Assembly (NCBI GenBank): GCA_037954665.1
Contig: JBBMOL010000023.1
Span: 3,286,001 to 3,350,000 of the forward strand
Direction of reading: 5' to 3'
Source: Laguncularia racemosa
Lineage: Eukaryota > Streptophyta > Magnoliopsida > Myrtales > Combretaceae
Length of the DNA stretch: 64,000 bases
The position numbers and the translations under genes were made by a program. Under the pieces are notes generated by a model. That model did no database searches. It was given only the letters and a program-made list of their open reading frames with translations, and was not told the origin of the DNA. This document shows, in pieces, positions 32,590 to 44,929 of the stretch; the stretch's first letter is position 1, and each line of letters opens with the position of its first letter.

Positions 32590-35500
32590 ATGGCTGAATC
32601 TTCAAGAATGATGATTAAACTTAACTCCTCTAATTACTCTATCTAGAAGTCGATGATAGAAGATCTGTTATACTGCAAAGATTTGTATTTGCCTCTGGGT
32701 GGTGATGTTGCAAAGCCATATGATAAATCTGATGCAGAGTGGTTGATACTACATAGGAAAACTGTAGGATATATTAGACAGTGGGTTGATCAGAGTGTGT
32801 ATCATCATGTTGCTCAGGAGACTAGGGCTGATGTCCTATGGAAGAAATTAGAGTCGATGTATGAAAGGCAAACTGCCTTGAATAAAACTTCTTTGATAAG
32901 AAGGGTAGTTAACTTGAAATACAGGGAAGACTCAAATATGTCAAAGCATTTGAATGATTTTCAGGGACTCGTGAATCAATTGACTGCAATGAAGCTTGTG
33001 CTTGAGGATGAGATCCAAGCACTCCTATTGTTGAGCTCATTACCTGAGAGTTGGGAAACTCTTATAATATTGGTTAGTAATTCAGCTCCAGATGGAACGT
33101 TGACCTTGTCTATGGTTAAGGATAGTTTAATCAATGAAGAGGTCAGAAGGAAAGATTTGGGTACTGGTTCTGAATCTAGGGCACTTGTCACAGACAAGTA
33201 TGATAGGAGGGGTAGAAGTAAGAACAGAGGAAAGAATGATAAATTTGATAGAGCAGATAAGTCAAAGGGGAGATCCAAGTCAAGGGGCAAAAAGAACATT
33301 AAATGTTTTATTGTGACAATCCAGGACATTACAAGAAGGAATGCAGACTGTGGAAGAAAAAGCAAGGAAAGGATGATGATTCAGATGAAGACACCACTGC
33401 AGCAGCAGATGGTGAGATAGTGGTCACATGGGATGAGGGTTGTATTAGTCTTGCAGGTCATGACAGTGATTGGGTAGTTGATTCTGGTGCCTCCTTTCAT
33501 GTGACAGCACATGGTGAGTTTTTCTCATCCTACACTGCTGGTGATTATGGCAATGTTAGGATGGGAAATAATGAAACCTCAAGGATTACAGGCATTGGGA
33601 GCATCATCTTGGAAACTAATACAGGGTGTAAACTCGTTCTCAAGGATGTGAGACATGTACTAGATATCCGCCTGAACCTGATCTCAACAGGAAAATTAGA
33701 TGATGAAGGCTTTCACAGTTACTTTGGTGATGGTAGTTGGAAGCTCACCAAAGGGTCTCTGATTGTAGCAAAAGGAAGAAAGGATAACACACTTTACTTA
33801 ATGCCAGCAAAGCTAAGTAAAGGTGAATTTAACTTAACTGATGATGCTACTGTAGAGATGTAGCACAAATAGCTTGGGCACATGAGTGAGAAGGGGCTCC
33901 AGATGCTTATGAAGAAGAAGCTTCTACTAGATTTGAAAGGTACTTCTTTAAAACCAAGTACTGATTGTTTTGCTGGTAAACAACACAGAGTTAGTTTTCA
34001 AAGAAATACACCTAGTAGAAAAGCTCATATATTAGATCTGGTTCATACAGATGTGTGTTATATGAAGGATTTGACAATGGGTGGTGCAATATATGTTGTT
34101 ACATTTATTGATGACTACTCTAGGAAGCTTTGGACATATTCCTTGAAGTTTAAAGATCATGTTTTGAATGTATTCAAACAGTTTCACTCTAGAGTGGAGT
34201 GTGAGACCAGCAGGAAGTTGATATGTGTCAGAGCTGACAATGGTGGGGAGTATAGAGGCTCGTTTGAACAGTACTGTGTGGATCATGGGATAAAACTGGA
34301 AAAGACTATTCCAAAGACCCCACAGTAGAATGGTGTTGTAGAGCGAATGAATCGCACTATCACTGAGAAAGTGAAGTGCATGTTATCTCAGGCTAAATTG
34401 CCTAAGTCATTTTGGGGTGAAGCTATGAGAACAACTGTTGACTTGATAAATCTTTCTCCCTCATATGCTCCGGATGGTGATATCCCAGAGAAGGTTTGGA
34501 TAGGTAAAGACATTTCTTACAATCACTTACGAGTCTTTGGTTGCAGGGCTTTTGTGCACATTCCCAAGGATGAGAGAGCAAAGCTTGATGCTAACTCCAA
34601 ACAATGTATTTTCCTTGGATATGCACATGATGAGTATGGGTACAGATTCTGGGATCCTATTGATAAGAAGATTATTAGGAGCAGAGATGTGGTTTTCATA
34701 GAAGACCAGAAAGTTGAAGATATGGAAAAGATTAAGAAGCCAGCATCCTCAGGTCAGATTCCCACAAATGTAGATCCTGCACCTTTATCTGATCCTACTA
34801 ATGGAAGAACTGTGGAGGACACAGGTAATGAGTTACAAGAGCCACAGCAGTAGGCTGAGTTGAGGAGATCTTCTAGAGATAGAAGACCATCAGTGAGGTA
34901 TAGTCCAGATGAGTATGTGATGATTACTGATGGGGGAGAACCTGAGTGTTATGAGGAAGCAATGACTCATGACAAGAAGAAAGAATGGGTGAAAGCCATG
35001 CAAGAGGAAATAAAATCCTTACATGAGAACAAGACCTATGAGTTAGTTGAACTACCTAAGGGCAAGAGACCTCTAAGGAATAAATGGGTATACAGATTAA
35101 AGACTGATGAATGTAGCTCATAGCCAAGGTACAAGGCAAGGTTGGTTGTGAAGGGGTTTAGTCAGAACAAGGGGGTCGATTTTGAAGAGATTTTCTCACC
35201 AGTGGTGAAGATGTCATCTATCAGGGTTGTGCTTAACATTGCAGCTAGAATGAATCTAGAGGTTGAGCAGATGGATGTGAAGACAGCATTCCTTCATGGC
35301 AATCTGGAGGAAGAGATTTATATGGAATAGCCTGAAGGGTTCAAGATCAAGGGGAAGGAGAATCTTGTTTGCAGACTGAAGAAAAGTTTATACGGACTGA
35401 AACAAGCTCCAAGGCAGTGGTACAAGAAGTTTGAGTCCTTCATGATTGATCAGGGTTATATCAGGACTGCTATAGACCATTATGTCTTCATTAAAAAGTT

Positions 35501-36526
35501 AACCAGTGGTGAGTTTATTATATTGCTACTTTATGTAGATGATATGCTAATTATTGGCAGGGATGCCAAGCAGATCAAAGAACTGAAGATTGCATTGAGT
35601 AAGTCTTTCTCCATGAAAGACTTAAGACCCGCTAGCCAAATTCTAGGTATAAGGATTATTAGAGACAGGAAGAGCCAGAAGTTGTGGTTATCACAGGAGA
35701 GGTATATTGAGAAGGTGTTAGAGAGATTCAACATGAGTAAAGTAAAAGCTGTCTGCTCTCCACTTGCAGGTCACTTCAAACTAAGTTCAACTCAGTGTCC
35801 AAAGAGTGAGGTAGACAAGGAAGATATAAAGAAAGTCCCATATGCTTCAGTAGTGGGAAGTCTTATGTATGTTATGGTGTGTACCAGGCCTGACATTGCT
35901 CATGCTGTAGGTATGGTGAGTCGCTATCTCTCAAATCCAGGCAAGAGCACTGGATATCAGTTAAGTGGATTCTCAAATATCTCAAGGGCACTTCCAGGTT
36001 ATGTCTGCAGTTTGGCGGTGACAATAAATCTGCACTAGAGGGGTTTTCAGATGCTGACATGGCTGGTGATTTGGATTCTAGAAAATCCACTTCAAGTTAT
36101 CTGATTACTTATCCAAGGGGAGCAATGTCCTGGCAATCGACGTTACAGAAGTGTGTTGCACTTTCCACTACTAAGGCTGCGTATATTGCTGTAACAGAAG
36201 CCTGCAAGGAAGTCTTGTGGATGAAAAAGTTTTTAGAAGAGCTAGGTCAAGAGTAGGAAGAGCTGGGTCAAGAGTAGGAAGAGCTGAAGTTGTACTGTGA
36301 TAGTCAAAGCGCTATACATCTTAGTAAGAATCCAATGTTCCACTCCAGGTCAAAACACATTGATGTTAGGTATCATTGGATCAGGGATGTGCTAGAGTCT
36401 AAACAGTTGAAGCTTGAGAAGATTCGCACTGATGATAATGCGTCAGATATGATGACGAAGGCTCTACCCAAAGAGAAGATTTTTTGCTGCAGGAAGATTA
36501 CGGGGGTGATGGAACCCCCCATATGA
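32590..36526 (+). pseudogene. Copia gag-pol polyprotein gene with nine TAG stops and two frameshifts
   Basis: The start is ATG 32590 (MAESSRMM). Domains: gag 32590-33300; zinc knuckle CX2CX4HX4C at 33304-33345; protease with DSGASFHVT at 33481-33507; integrase about 33960-34700, with Asp in VHTDVC, Asp in RADNGGEY and Glu in VVERMN; RT about 34980-35700 with YVDD at 35532-35543; RNase H about 36020-36500 with YCDSQSAIHLSKN. The natural stop is TGA at 36524. Premature stops at 32644, 33861, 33870, 34326, 34851, 35121, 35328, 36254 and 36275 are all TAG. One T is missing in the run at 33306-33309 and one G near 35945. The gene cannot be translated but is otherwise well preserved. Confidence 0.95.
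36236..36277. repeat. 21-base tandem duplication in copia RNase H
   Basis: Two near-identical 21-base units each ending GAGTAG. They add seven codons and duplicate one premature stop. Confidence 0.9.
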
Positions 36527-36528
36527 GT

Positions 36529-36541
36529 TGGAGGGGGAGTT
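36529..36541 (+). other. Polypurine tract of the copia element
   Basis: GGAGGGGGAGTT-type purine run immediately before the 3' LTR; primes plus-strand synthesis. Confidence 0.85.
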
Positions 36542-37192
36542 TGTTGGGGTATAGATCCAACACATATAGGTTTATACCAAGGGTATCCTAAGTATATGTA
36601 GTATACTTAGATGAAAGAATGTTAAGCTTGAAGAAAATTGACGAAACCAAGCGAAACAGGGCCTAGGCCGGCTCAAGGCCGCCGGCCTATAATATATAAG
36701 CTGTCGGCCTTGAACAACAAATTGTTGTTGTTGTTGTTCTTCATTGAATGCCAGCTATAGGCCGTCGGCCTTTGTGCCGGCGTAAGTCCTAAGTCGGTTG
36801 CCTATTGTTGGACTATATATATATATATTCGTATCCCTTTGTAACCTAGTGTGGAGAAGGCCGAAAACACAAGAGTGAAAACCTAAAACACAAAAGGGGT
36901 GATTCCTAAACCCAGAGAGAGTTCTAGAGAGGGAAATCCATTGAATTTGATCCACTGACTTATGGTGAGACTGTGTAATCCACTAGTGAGACTAGTGAAG
37001 AAGTGTGTAACCCATTACTTTGATAATGGAAGAATTTGTGTGTGGCGGTCCCGTGGTTTTTCCCTAAATTGGGGTTTTCCACATAAATCCTTGGTGTTGT
37101 TTATTTTATTTTCGCATCTTATTATTGATTGTGTTTGTCAATTGTGAATCGCACAGGCAAGAGGAAGAGATCAGGATCTTCTTTTCCTAACA
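36542..37192 (+). repeat. 3' LTR of the copia element (651 bases)
   Basis: TGTTGGGGTATAG...TTTTCCTAACA, directly after the polypurine tract. Where it differs from the 5' LTR it usually keeps G/C while the 5' LTR has A/T. Confidence 0.95.
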
Positions 37193-37197
37193 ATATA

Positions 37198-39424
37198 CTA
37201 TTTTCAAGTGATTCTTCTATTGCTCTATATGTTGTTCTTAATTGCATGATGACCTAAATGTGTTGATGGGAAATGTACTCGGTAAATATCATTATTCTAA
37301 TGTTGTGTTTTAATTATTTGTAAAATTTAGTTATCACATAATAAGATTCATGTTTTATTAGACGGTTGGTAATAGCTTTATGTATTCAAATTAGTCAAAT
37401 AGATAATTGAAAGGAAATCTAGGGTTTGTTTAGTATGAGAGAGACTTCAATTTATTTATTTCCATAAAAATACCCTCGTCAATTAGTATTAGAGTTTATA
37501 AGCTTAGTATAATTGAATATATTTATCTTGTTATACAAATATAAAATATAGTTAGAATTAATTAGGGTTGACAAGTATTTATTTACTAATTAGGAATTAC
37601 AAATTAGATATTCACAAGGGAAACCAACTGTATAGTTAGGGATTTATGACTTGATAGGAAAAAAGATCCCTAAATGAACCTAGTTAATATCAAAACAATT
37701 AGTCATAGTATATATTATGAGCATATATTAAATTATTCAAATGATAGCTATATCAATATCACATGCGTGATATAATTGGTCGTTAGTACTACAATCTTGA
37801 TGAACGACTTTTTTTTTTTTTTTTAACTATGGGCATGACCTTTTAGTTAGATTTTTATTTAATTTTCTTACATTTTATTTAAGTTGATTTTCAAGCCTTT
37901 TCAATTAGAATTTTATTTGATTTTCTTCCCTTTTTAGTTTCATTGTATTTGATTTTCATGCATTTTTAATTATCCCTCCTTATTAAGATTGGTTTGTCAT
38001 GCTCAAGGTGTTATATTTGTGAATCTACGTAGAATTGTTGAAAATGGAATGTAAAAATGTAAGTTTATACAACCTATACAAAATATTTTTAAAAAACTGT
38101 AGATATACTTATGGTAGTCACATTTGCAAAAACTTACAAATAAACCCTTTTCTTAACACCATTACCTTTTCCAATATATTATGATATGTGGCATCTTCTA
38201 ATCGGCCCACAAATATATTTTAAATTAATAATATAATATCAATTAAGTAAATTATTAAAAATATAAAAAAATTTGGAAAATTAAAAAAATACAGAATTAA
38301 AAAAAAAAAAAGAATTAAAGAAAAAAAACTTCAACCACCTCCTAGCCTTAGGATAGTTGGAATGACCACTTTAAAGCAACCCCTCTATGATGATGGATGG
38401 CTACCCACAATCACCACATATGAGTGACATGAAACTAACACATGGAGATGATTTGGAGAGAGAAGTAAAGGCGAAGGAACATGTAATCTCATGAAGTTCA
38501 AACACACGAGTAATAAGTAAATGAGCAATATAACATCTACCTTTTACTCTTAAGGGGAAATAGTGTATTCTTCTCTCTAAGCCTTGTTTGATCTTTTAGA
38601 GTCATACTTTGATAACCCGATGTTGTTTCTCTAATTCTAAATTTTCAAAAGAGAACGAGCTCTTAAGTATTTGTAAAATTTGATCATTAACGATATCAAT
38701 CAGATCACACTAATAGTTGATGGTTATGATGAATCCACCTCTTTGTAGATCCTAATGAGCTCTTCTTCAGTTCAACTCATTGAAAGCCTCTCTAAGCGAT
38801 AAGTCTTCTTAGAGAAGGTTAAAAGCTGATAGGTCGATCAAATGACCCCTACTCAAACTCTCTATGCCAAAAGTCCTAAAGTCATCCCAAATCCATGAAT
38901 CTAATTCCATAGGACCTTATCATTTTGCTGAAAAAGTTAAGCTCATGTTATCATTTGGTTTAAAGCTCAAAAAGCCATTTTAGCATCTATATTTTGCACT
39001 TACGGTAGATTTCTTTGGATAAAGTTGAAGGGATTTAGGTATCAAAAGATTTCTAAAATAGTGAAGGTGCTATTTAAGGGTAATTAATTGACCAATCCTT
39101 TTTAAATTCCTAAAACCTAACCAAATTGAGGAGTAAATCATTATGTCTAGCTTTAATCCAAATTAGTCATTCACATAAATGACTAGAAATGGTTCTGAAA
39201 TCCGCTACATGCATTTCAAAATCAATCATACATGTTTAATGAATTAGATTCAACAATTCAACTCGGAAACATATAGTAGAAAAATAACATAATTCATCAA
39301 CTAATATTTTGAGTGTCTAATTCATGATTTTAAATAAGCATTAACAAAAAGAAAGGAGCACTACATTCCGTGATAAGGAATTAGAAACGAAACAAAACAA
39401 ACTTTATCTTGGAGTTCTTTGATA
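37198..39424. other. Spacer right of the copia element
   Basis: AT-rich, no gene recognised. Short homopolymers occur (T run near 37810, A runs near 38300). Nothing else could be supported. Confidence 0.5.
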
Positions 39425-39427
39425 GGG

Positions 39428-39522
39428 CTTTAATCAATTACAAGCCCAAGCCTACTATACAAAAGACAAAATGCACTCTATGGACTAACTTAACTCAATT
39501 CACATGAAAAATTTTCTCTCTC
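39428..39522 (+). repeat. Inverted copy of the chromovirus C gag-start sequence
   Basis: GGGCTTTAATCAATTACAAG through ACAAAAGACAAAATGCACTC on the plus strand matches the minus strand of about 44120-44222, at the gag start of chromovirus C, at roughly 85% identity over about 90 bases. It sits outside the element's 3' LTR. Confidence 0.75.
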
Positions 39523-39622
39523 TTCCTTTTCTGTCTTTTGTACTCTTTATTCTCTCTTCTTGACTATTCCTAAATCTAGGGTTTTCTATTCTTGAATCTG
39601 TCTAATTGATTTTCTTTCTATT

Positions 39623-39915
39623 TGTTAGGTAACAAAGGAAAAAGATGGTTGATTCAAGAGTACCACTCTCAAAGATCTCACTTAGGTTGTAAATCTTTAA
39701 TACCCTTTTCTATTCTTTTCAATTTCTTTTTATATGCTGTTACAATACACTCAGGAATGAAACTAATTTTCCCACTCACACAATAGCTATATAGGATTAT
39801 AATCTCATGTAAATCTTCCTATTGTGTTACTATACTCCTACTAATATATTCTCAAGTGTAATAATTCTTGTACTAAATCAATCATTTTTGTATTTTTGAC
39901 TCTTTTGTTGTAACA
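39623..39915 (-). repeat. 3' LTR of chromovirus C (about 293 bases)
   Basis: The plus strand begins TGTTAGGTAACAAAGG and ends TTTGTTGTAACA. Immediately right of it the minus-strand polypurine tract (AGGAGGAAAA) precedes the LTR, as required. A minus-strand TATAAAAAG lies near 39730. Confidence 0.7.
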
Positions 39916-41100
39916 TTTTCCTCCTATTCTAGAAAATCAACCTTATCCTCAAGATTACTATGTAGATAAAGTTGTTGAAATAAAGACCAGTCCTCCTAAC
40001 TTGTGTCCTCAAGTGGTAACTCGACCCACTAAACTAGGACTTGTCAAATTTGTCAACCCCCTCTCCAAATAATCCTCGTATCCACAATACTCAATGGATA
40101 GGATGACTATCTACAACCAAATTTGGCAAATCTAATGAAGGATTATCTAACCCATGAGCTCTTTTAAGAGCCAACACATAAAAAAAAATTGCGAATTTTT
40201 GCTTCTTAAGGAAATTGTAACTTATAAATACAGACACCTACTTTCTTAATAATGGGAAAAGGCTCATAATATCTTTTAGAAAGTTTACGAGTGTAATGTT
40301 GAGACACCAATGTCTGCTTGTAGGGTTGTAATTTTATAAAAACTAATTCCCTTACAGAAAATTCAACATCAATTTGATGTTTATCTACATTCCTCTTCAT
40401 ACATTGTTGTACCTTCTCCAAATGAGATTTCAATTTCCTTAATAACATATTACGGGACACTGATTCTCTCTCAATAGCATCCAATATAAAAGTGCCCCTG
40501 ATACATGAAGGAATTTTTGGAGGTTGTTTGCCATAAACAATCTCAAAAGGAGACATCTAAGCTCTACTATGGCATGATGTATTATCGGCATAATTGGCCC
40601 ATGGTAAAAACTTCACCCAACTCTTCAGACTATCTATCACAAAACATCTTAAATACTGTTGAATAACTCTATTGAGTACTTTAATTTAACCATCACTTTG
40701 TGGATGGTATGCACTACTCATGTAAAGTAGTCCCATTGAATTTAATTAAATCCATCCAAAATCTACTCATGAACATAAAGTCTTTATCTGATACAATTGT
40801 TCTAGGAAACCTATGTAACTTTACCACCATATTAACAAATAGATTAGCTACTTTCTAACCTATGAAATGTGTATCCAATAGTCCTAAGTGACAATAATTT
40901 GATAAACGATCCACCATAACCAAAATTACTGTGTAACCCTATGACATTGGCAAATAAGTCTCAAAATCCATATTAATGTCTTCCTAAATGTTGTCAAGGA
41001 TCAGAAGTGGAACTAGTAATCCAGTAGGTGATCTAGTGGAATAGTAATATGTTGGCAAGTCTAACACTTGTAAATAAAACCATCTATTGTCACATGCATC
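39916..41100 (-). pseudogene. Integrase and chromodomain-end remnant of chromovirus C
   Basis: The minus-strand 40556-40209 stretch is open for 116 residues, starting SPFEIVYGKQPPK, which is the integrase C-terminal region. Farther left, PLEDTS, a TAG in place of Trp, then EDWSLFQQLY (about 40015-39965) is the chromodomain-type end, followed by NLEDKVDF. Upstream, to about 41100, the catalytic core is present but fragmentary. Confidence 0.8.
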
Positions 41101-42670
41101 CCTTCCTTAAAAAAATAAATAAATAAATAAATAGTTTCTATCATTTTATATGTCTTATCCTAACCAAAATGTCCTAATGTAAGTGTAAAATGATACTCAA
41201 ATAACAATTGAGGAATAATAGTCGACTAAGGTACCTGAAATGTCCAACTATTATAATATAACAATCCTTGTCACCAAGTCAACTGCCACTTGAGAGGTTT
41301 TCCAGTTTGAAAGTCCTCAATAAGCTAAGTAAAAGCAAGTAAACTATGATATTCTCGCTTAAGAATTTCTAGAAAAGGGAAAATAATCATAGAAATTCCT
41401 AAACAAGAGGCCCCTTCAAATTGTCAGGAAAGAGAATCAGCTACTTGATTCTCACAACCAACCTTATAAACAATTGAATAGTCATAACCAATTAACTTGA
41501 TGAGAAATTTCTGTTACTTAAGTTTTTGAATCACCTAAGTTAAAATTTCTTTCAAACTCCTATGATCAGTTTATATAGTAAAGTGAGAGCCAAGCAGATA
41601 TTGTCTCTATTTCTTAATTGCTTCCATAATTGCATATAGTTCCAGAGCATATGTAGATGCTTTTTGCATGTGCAAAGGTAACTTCTTGCTAAAATAAATA
41701 ATAAGGTGCATGTTCTGTAATAAAAACAGCACATATATCCATACCAAACACATCTTTCTCAACCAAAAAGATTTTAGAAAAATCCGGTAAGGCTAAGATT
41801 GGAGTTGTCAACAATGCTTGCTTCAAATCATCAAAAGCTTGAATAGCTATAGAATTCTATTCAAAACAGTCCTTTTGTAACATGTCTATCAATAGTGGAG
41901 CAATTGTAGAATATCCCTTCACAAACCACCAATAATATTTTGAAAGTCCCAAAAATGCCCTAAGTTACTTCACATTGGTAGGCATAGGCCAACTCTTTAC
42001 AGTTTCTATCTTAAATTGATCTAGAGAGACATCATTAAAAGACACGATATGTTCCAAATAGTCAATTGATGATTCAGCAAATGAGCATTTACTCTCTTTT
42101 AAATAAAAAGTATTGTTCATTAAAATCTACTATACTTAAGAGAGATGCTCAACATGTTCCTCCAAACTCTTACTTTAGACAAAGATATCATCAAAGAAAA
42201 CAATGATAAATTTATGAACGTAAGTTTGGAATATTTTATTCATGATGGCTTGAAAAGTTGTTGGTGTATTACTTAAACCAAAGGGCATTATAAGAAATTA
42301 ATAATGTCCATCATGAGTCTTGAATGTAGTTTTTTCCACATCTAATGTATGCATTTTGATCTAATGGTATCTCAATCTCAAATCTAACTTCAAAAATATT
42401 GAAGCACCATATAATTCATCTAACAATTCATTGATTGTAGGAATTGGAAATTCATCCTTGACCATAACCTAATTTAAAGCCCTATAATTGACACAAAATC
42501 CCTAATTTCCATCTTTTTTCTTCACCAATAGTATTGGAAAAGTAAAAGGGCTTATATTATGTTCAATGATACCTTGCTGTAACATATCAACAACTTATTT
42601 CTCAATCTCTATTTTCTAGAAATGTGGATATCTATGTGGTGAAACATTAACAAACGAAGTGCCTTCTTTA
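41100..42670 (-). pseudogene. Reverse transcriptase and RNase H remnant of chromovirus C
   Basis: The minus strand about 42660-42480 reads VSPHRYPHF, a stop, DMLQQGIIEHN and LLVKKKDGN. The F-D-D box of the active site lies near 42190-42200 (IIVFFDDI). RNase H-like sequence continues to about 41480. Stops include TAG for Gln and Trp. Confidence 0.8.
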
Positions 42671-42699
42671 AGATGAAAACAATGTTGAATATCCTACAA

Positions 42700-43300
42700 T
42701 GGAGGCAATGATGACGGTGTCTCAAACACTTGAGAGAATCTACCCAATACTTGTTAAATAATTATATTGTTGGTAGCACCCTCTAATGTGTTATTATGCA
42801 AACAAAACAAAATTGAATATGAAGCCACCATTCATCCTAATTGATGATGGGATATGAATTAAAAATTGTTGCTCATCACATGTTAATGTAATTGGTAACC
42901 CATTCTTCATGAATTGCATTGTAAGCTTTCCATAATCAATTGTAATAGGTCTTAACCCTTGAAGCCATTGAACTCCCAATACTATTTCAACTCCATATGG
43001 TGGCAAAACATAGAATGTCTCCTAAAACAATATAGCCTATATCTGCAATGACACATTCACACATTTTCCTTCACACTCCATTTTATTTCCATCCCCTATC
43101 AAAACTTGAAATTTTGGGGTAGGCAAAACAGTAAGTCCCAAATGTTTAACAAGTCTACTCTGAACAAAATTATGTGTGCTTCTCAAGTCAACCAACATGG
43201 AGACATTATGTGTATGCGCCTAATCATGAAATCTAATAGTTTGTGGCATTAATGCACCTGACATTGCATGAAAGCTTATAGCATAGGTATTTGCATGCAT
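42700..43300 (-). pseudogene. Protease-region remnant of chromovirus C
   Basis: The 70-residue open stretch 43006-42797 contains VEIVLGVQWLQGLRPITIDY, the conserved segment between protease and RT in chromoviruses. Upstream, MLVDLRSTHNFV near 43200-43165 is the active-site loop with the D-S/T-G motif lost (D-L-R). Confidence 0.75.
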
Positions 43301-43439
43301 ATCTTCACTAATCTATACATTTGTTTTATCAATATTAACATCATCATCATCAAAGTCTTCACCAATAATTAATGTCATAAATGGGCTTTTGCACTTGTGG
43401 GATTTACTATATTTTTCATCATAGTTAAAACATAATCTC

Positions 43440-44298
43440 GACTCTCTCCTAGCATTCATTTTTTATGGTGTTAATTTTATGAAATTGACATTAAATTTAA
43501 TTTGTGTATTTGAAGAAGAATTTTGATTGGACAGAGGGTTATTGAAAGATGATGCTGACTTAGAAAATTGTATAGGTTTATGGTTAGTAGAGGAAAAAGA
43601 AAGTGGTTTGGACGGAAAAGAAGAATTGTAATGTGGTTTGGTTAAAGCAAATTGTTCGTTGAATTTAGCTTCATGTAATTTGGCTAAAGAAATGGCTTGC
43701 ATTAAAGAAGTTGGTTTAGCTATTTGGAGTTTTCTTCTTATCATAGGAATTAAACCAAAAATGAAAATTTTCATAAGATTCCGTTCACTAAACCCACAGT
43801 ACGATTTGATAAACATTTCAAATTCCGCTTGATACTCTATAAGTGATCTTATTTAGACAAGTTTAGAAAGAGTTTCTTTTATATCCTCATATTCTAAAAG
43901 TCCAAACTTAACTTCTAATGCATGTTTAAAATTCTACCACATGCTCAAATGATTATTTTTATGCACCCATTGATACCACTGAGATGATTGATCCTCCATT
44001 GCAAATGATGCTACAATTACCCTTTGATTTTCTAGAATACTATTAAAATTGAAAAATTTCTTAGCTTTAAAAATCCATCCTAGCGGATCGTTCCACAAAA
44101 TTTTGGTAACACAAGTTTGATTCTTTTTAGTATATTATCAAAAAATTGAGTTAGGTTAGTTTGTAGAGTGCATTTTGTCTTTTGTGCAATAGGCTTATGC
44201 TTGTAATTGATTAAGGCCCTATTAATTTGGTGCTCTCGTCTAGTTGAGCATGGCATTGGATACAATATCTTCCTCTTCTTAAGCATTAGATATGACAT
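43440..44298 (-). pseudogene. Gag remnant of chromovirus C
   Basis: Open stretches 44298-44083 and 43816-43466 contain LPKFCGTIR and FIKSYCGFSERNLMKIFIFGL, then a Ser/Asn-rich linker; this is the layout of chromovirus gag. A zinc-knuckle-like RLCFNYDEKYSKSHKC follows at about 43440-43390, with one cysteine changed. Confidence 0.75.
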
Positions 44299-44760
44299 AA
44301 ATGTTATGACTCAAATCCAAATGAATAGTGCAATCCAAAAGACTAGTTTGATAGGTGTGAGAACCCCTTAGGCTTAAGTACCACACTTGGTTTATGCTAC
44401 TTTCCTATGTGAGATTATAACATTACCACTATCCTTTGAAAGCCATTACCCACATTGACTTACTCTAAACTACCTGTTCTAAATAGCTTTCACTTTGGAT
44501 GAATGCCACTCTATTTCACAGGGTGACCCTTTCTTAGATCACTCCTTTTCTAGGTTGCCCTTTTTCATATGGTTAGCTCTTAACGAGAGCACCAAATATT
44601 ATGATCCAAGTTCAAGAGGAGAGTTTAATCCAAAAGACTAATATGATAGATAGGAGAACCCATTAAAGTTAAATACCATATTTAGTTTATGTTACTCTCA
44701 TGTAAAATTGTAATATTCTTATATCCAAATTTGAGTACAGCACATGTCCATACTTGCTTA
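44299..44760. repeat. Tandem repeat, about 298-base period
   Basis: Two diverged units begin AAATGTTATGACTC (44299) and AAATATTATGATCC (about 44597). Shared text includes CAATCCAAAAGACTA / TAATCCAAAAGACTA and GTTTATGCTACT / GTTTATGTTACT. The second unit appears incomplete. The stretch abuts the broken gag end of chromovirus C. Confidence 0.7.
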
Positions 44761-44929
44761 TTCAAACTACTAAAAGAGAATTAAGATAAAATAAAATAAA
44801 AATAAAGGAATATCAAGTTCCATTGGCGTCGAAAGCCCAAAATATAGAAGACTAAGACCCCCAACCTTAAAATGAAATATGGAAGAAGTGTGTGGTACGT
44901 ATTCCTTTGTCACGATAAAATGTAAAGGG

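Larger units (their letters stand above)
31837..37192 (+). mobile_element. Ty1/copia retrotransposon, Tork/Tnt1-like, structurally complete
   Basis: The element has 5' LTR, initiator-Met-type primer-binding site, gag-protease-integrase-RT-RNase H in copia order, polypurine tract and 3' LTR. It is flanked by the 5-bp target duplication ATATA (31832-31836 and 37193-37197). Total length is 5356 bases. Polymerase sequence resembles the Tnt1/Tork group. The coding frame is nearly full-length but carries nine TAG stops and two 1-base frameshifts, so it is not autonomous. LTRs differ by roughly 5-10% by eye. Confidence 0.95.
39623..44298 (-). mobile_element. Chromovirus (Ty3/gypsy) remnant C, minus strand
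   Basis: From right to left on the minus strand: gag, protease, RT, RNase H, integrase, chromodomain-like end, polypurine tract and 3' LTR. No 5' LTR is recognisable; gag-start sequence meets an unrelated tandem repeat at about 44299. All ORFs are broken, with TAG frequent in place of conserved Trp/Gln codons. Confidence 0.85.

Noticed and set aside
32590..36526. A recoded gene using TAG as a sense codon
   Set aside because: The element also has two frameshifts, and the glucanase gene uses standard codons. Nonsense mutation by deamination explains the stops more simply.
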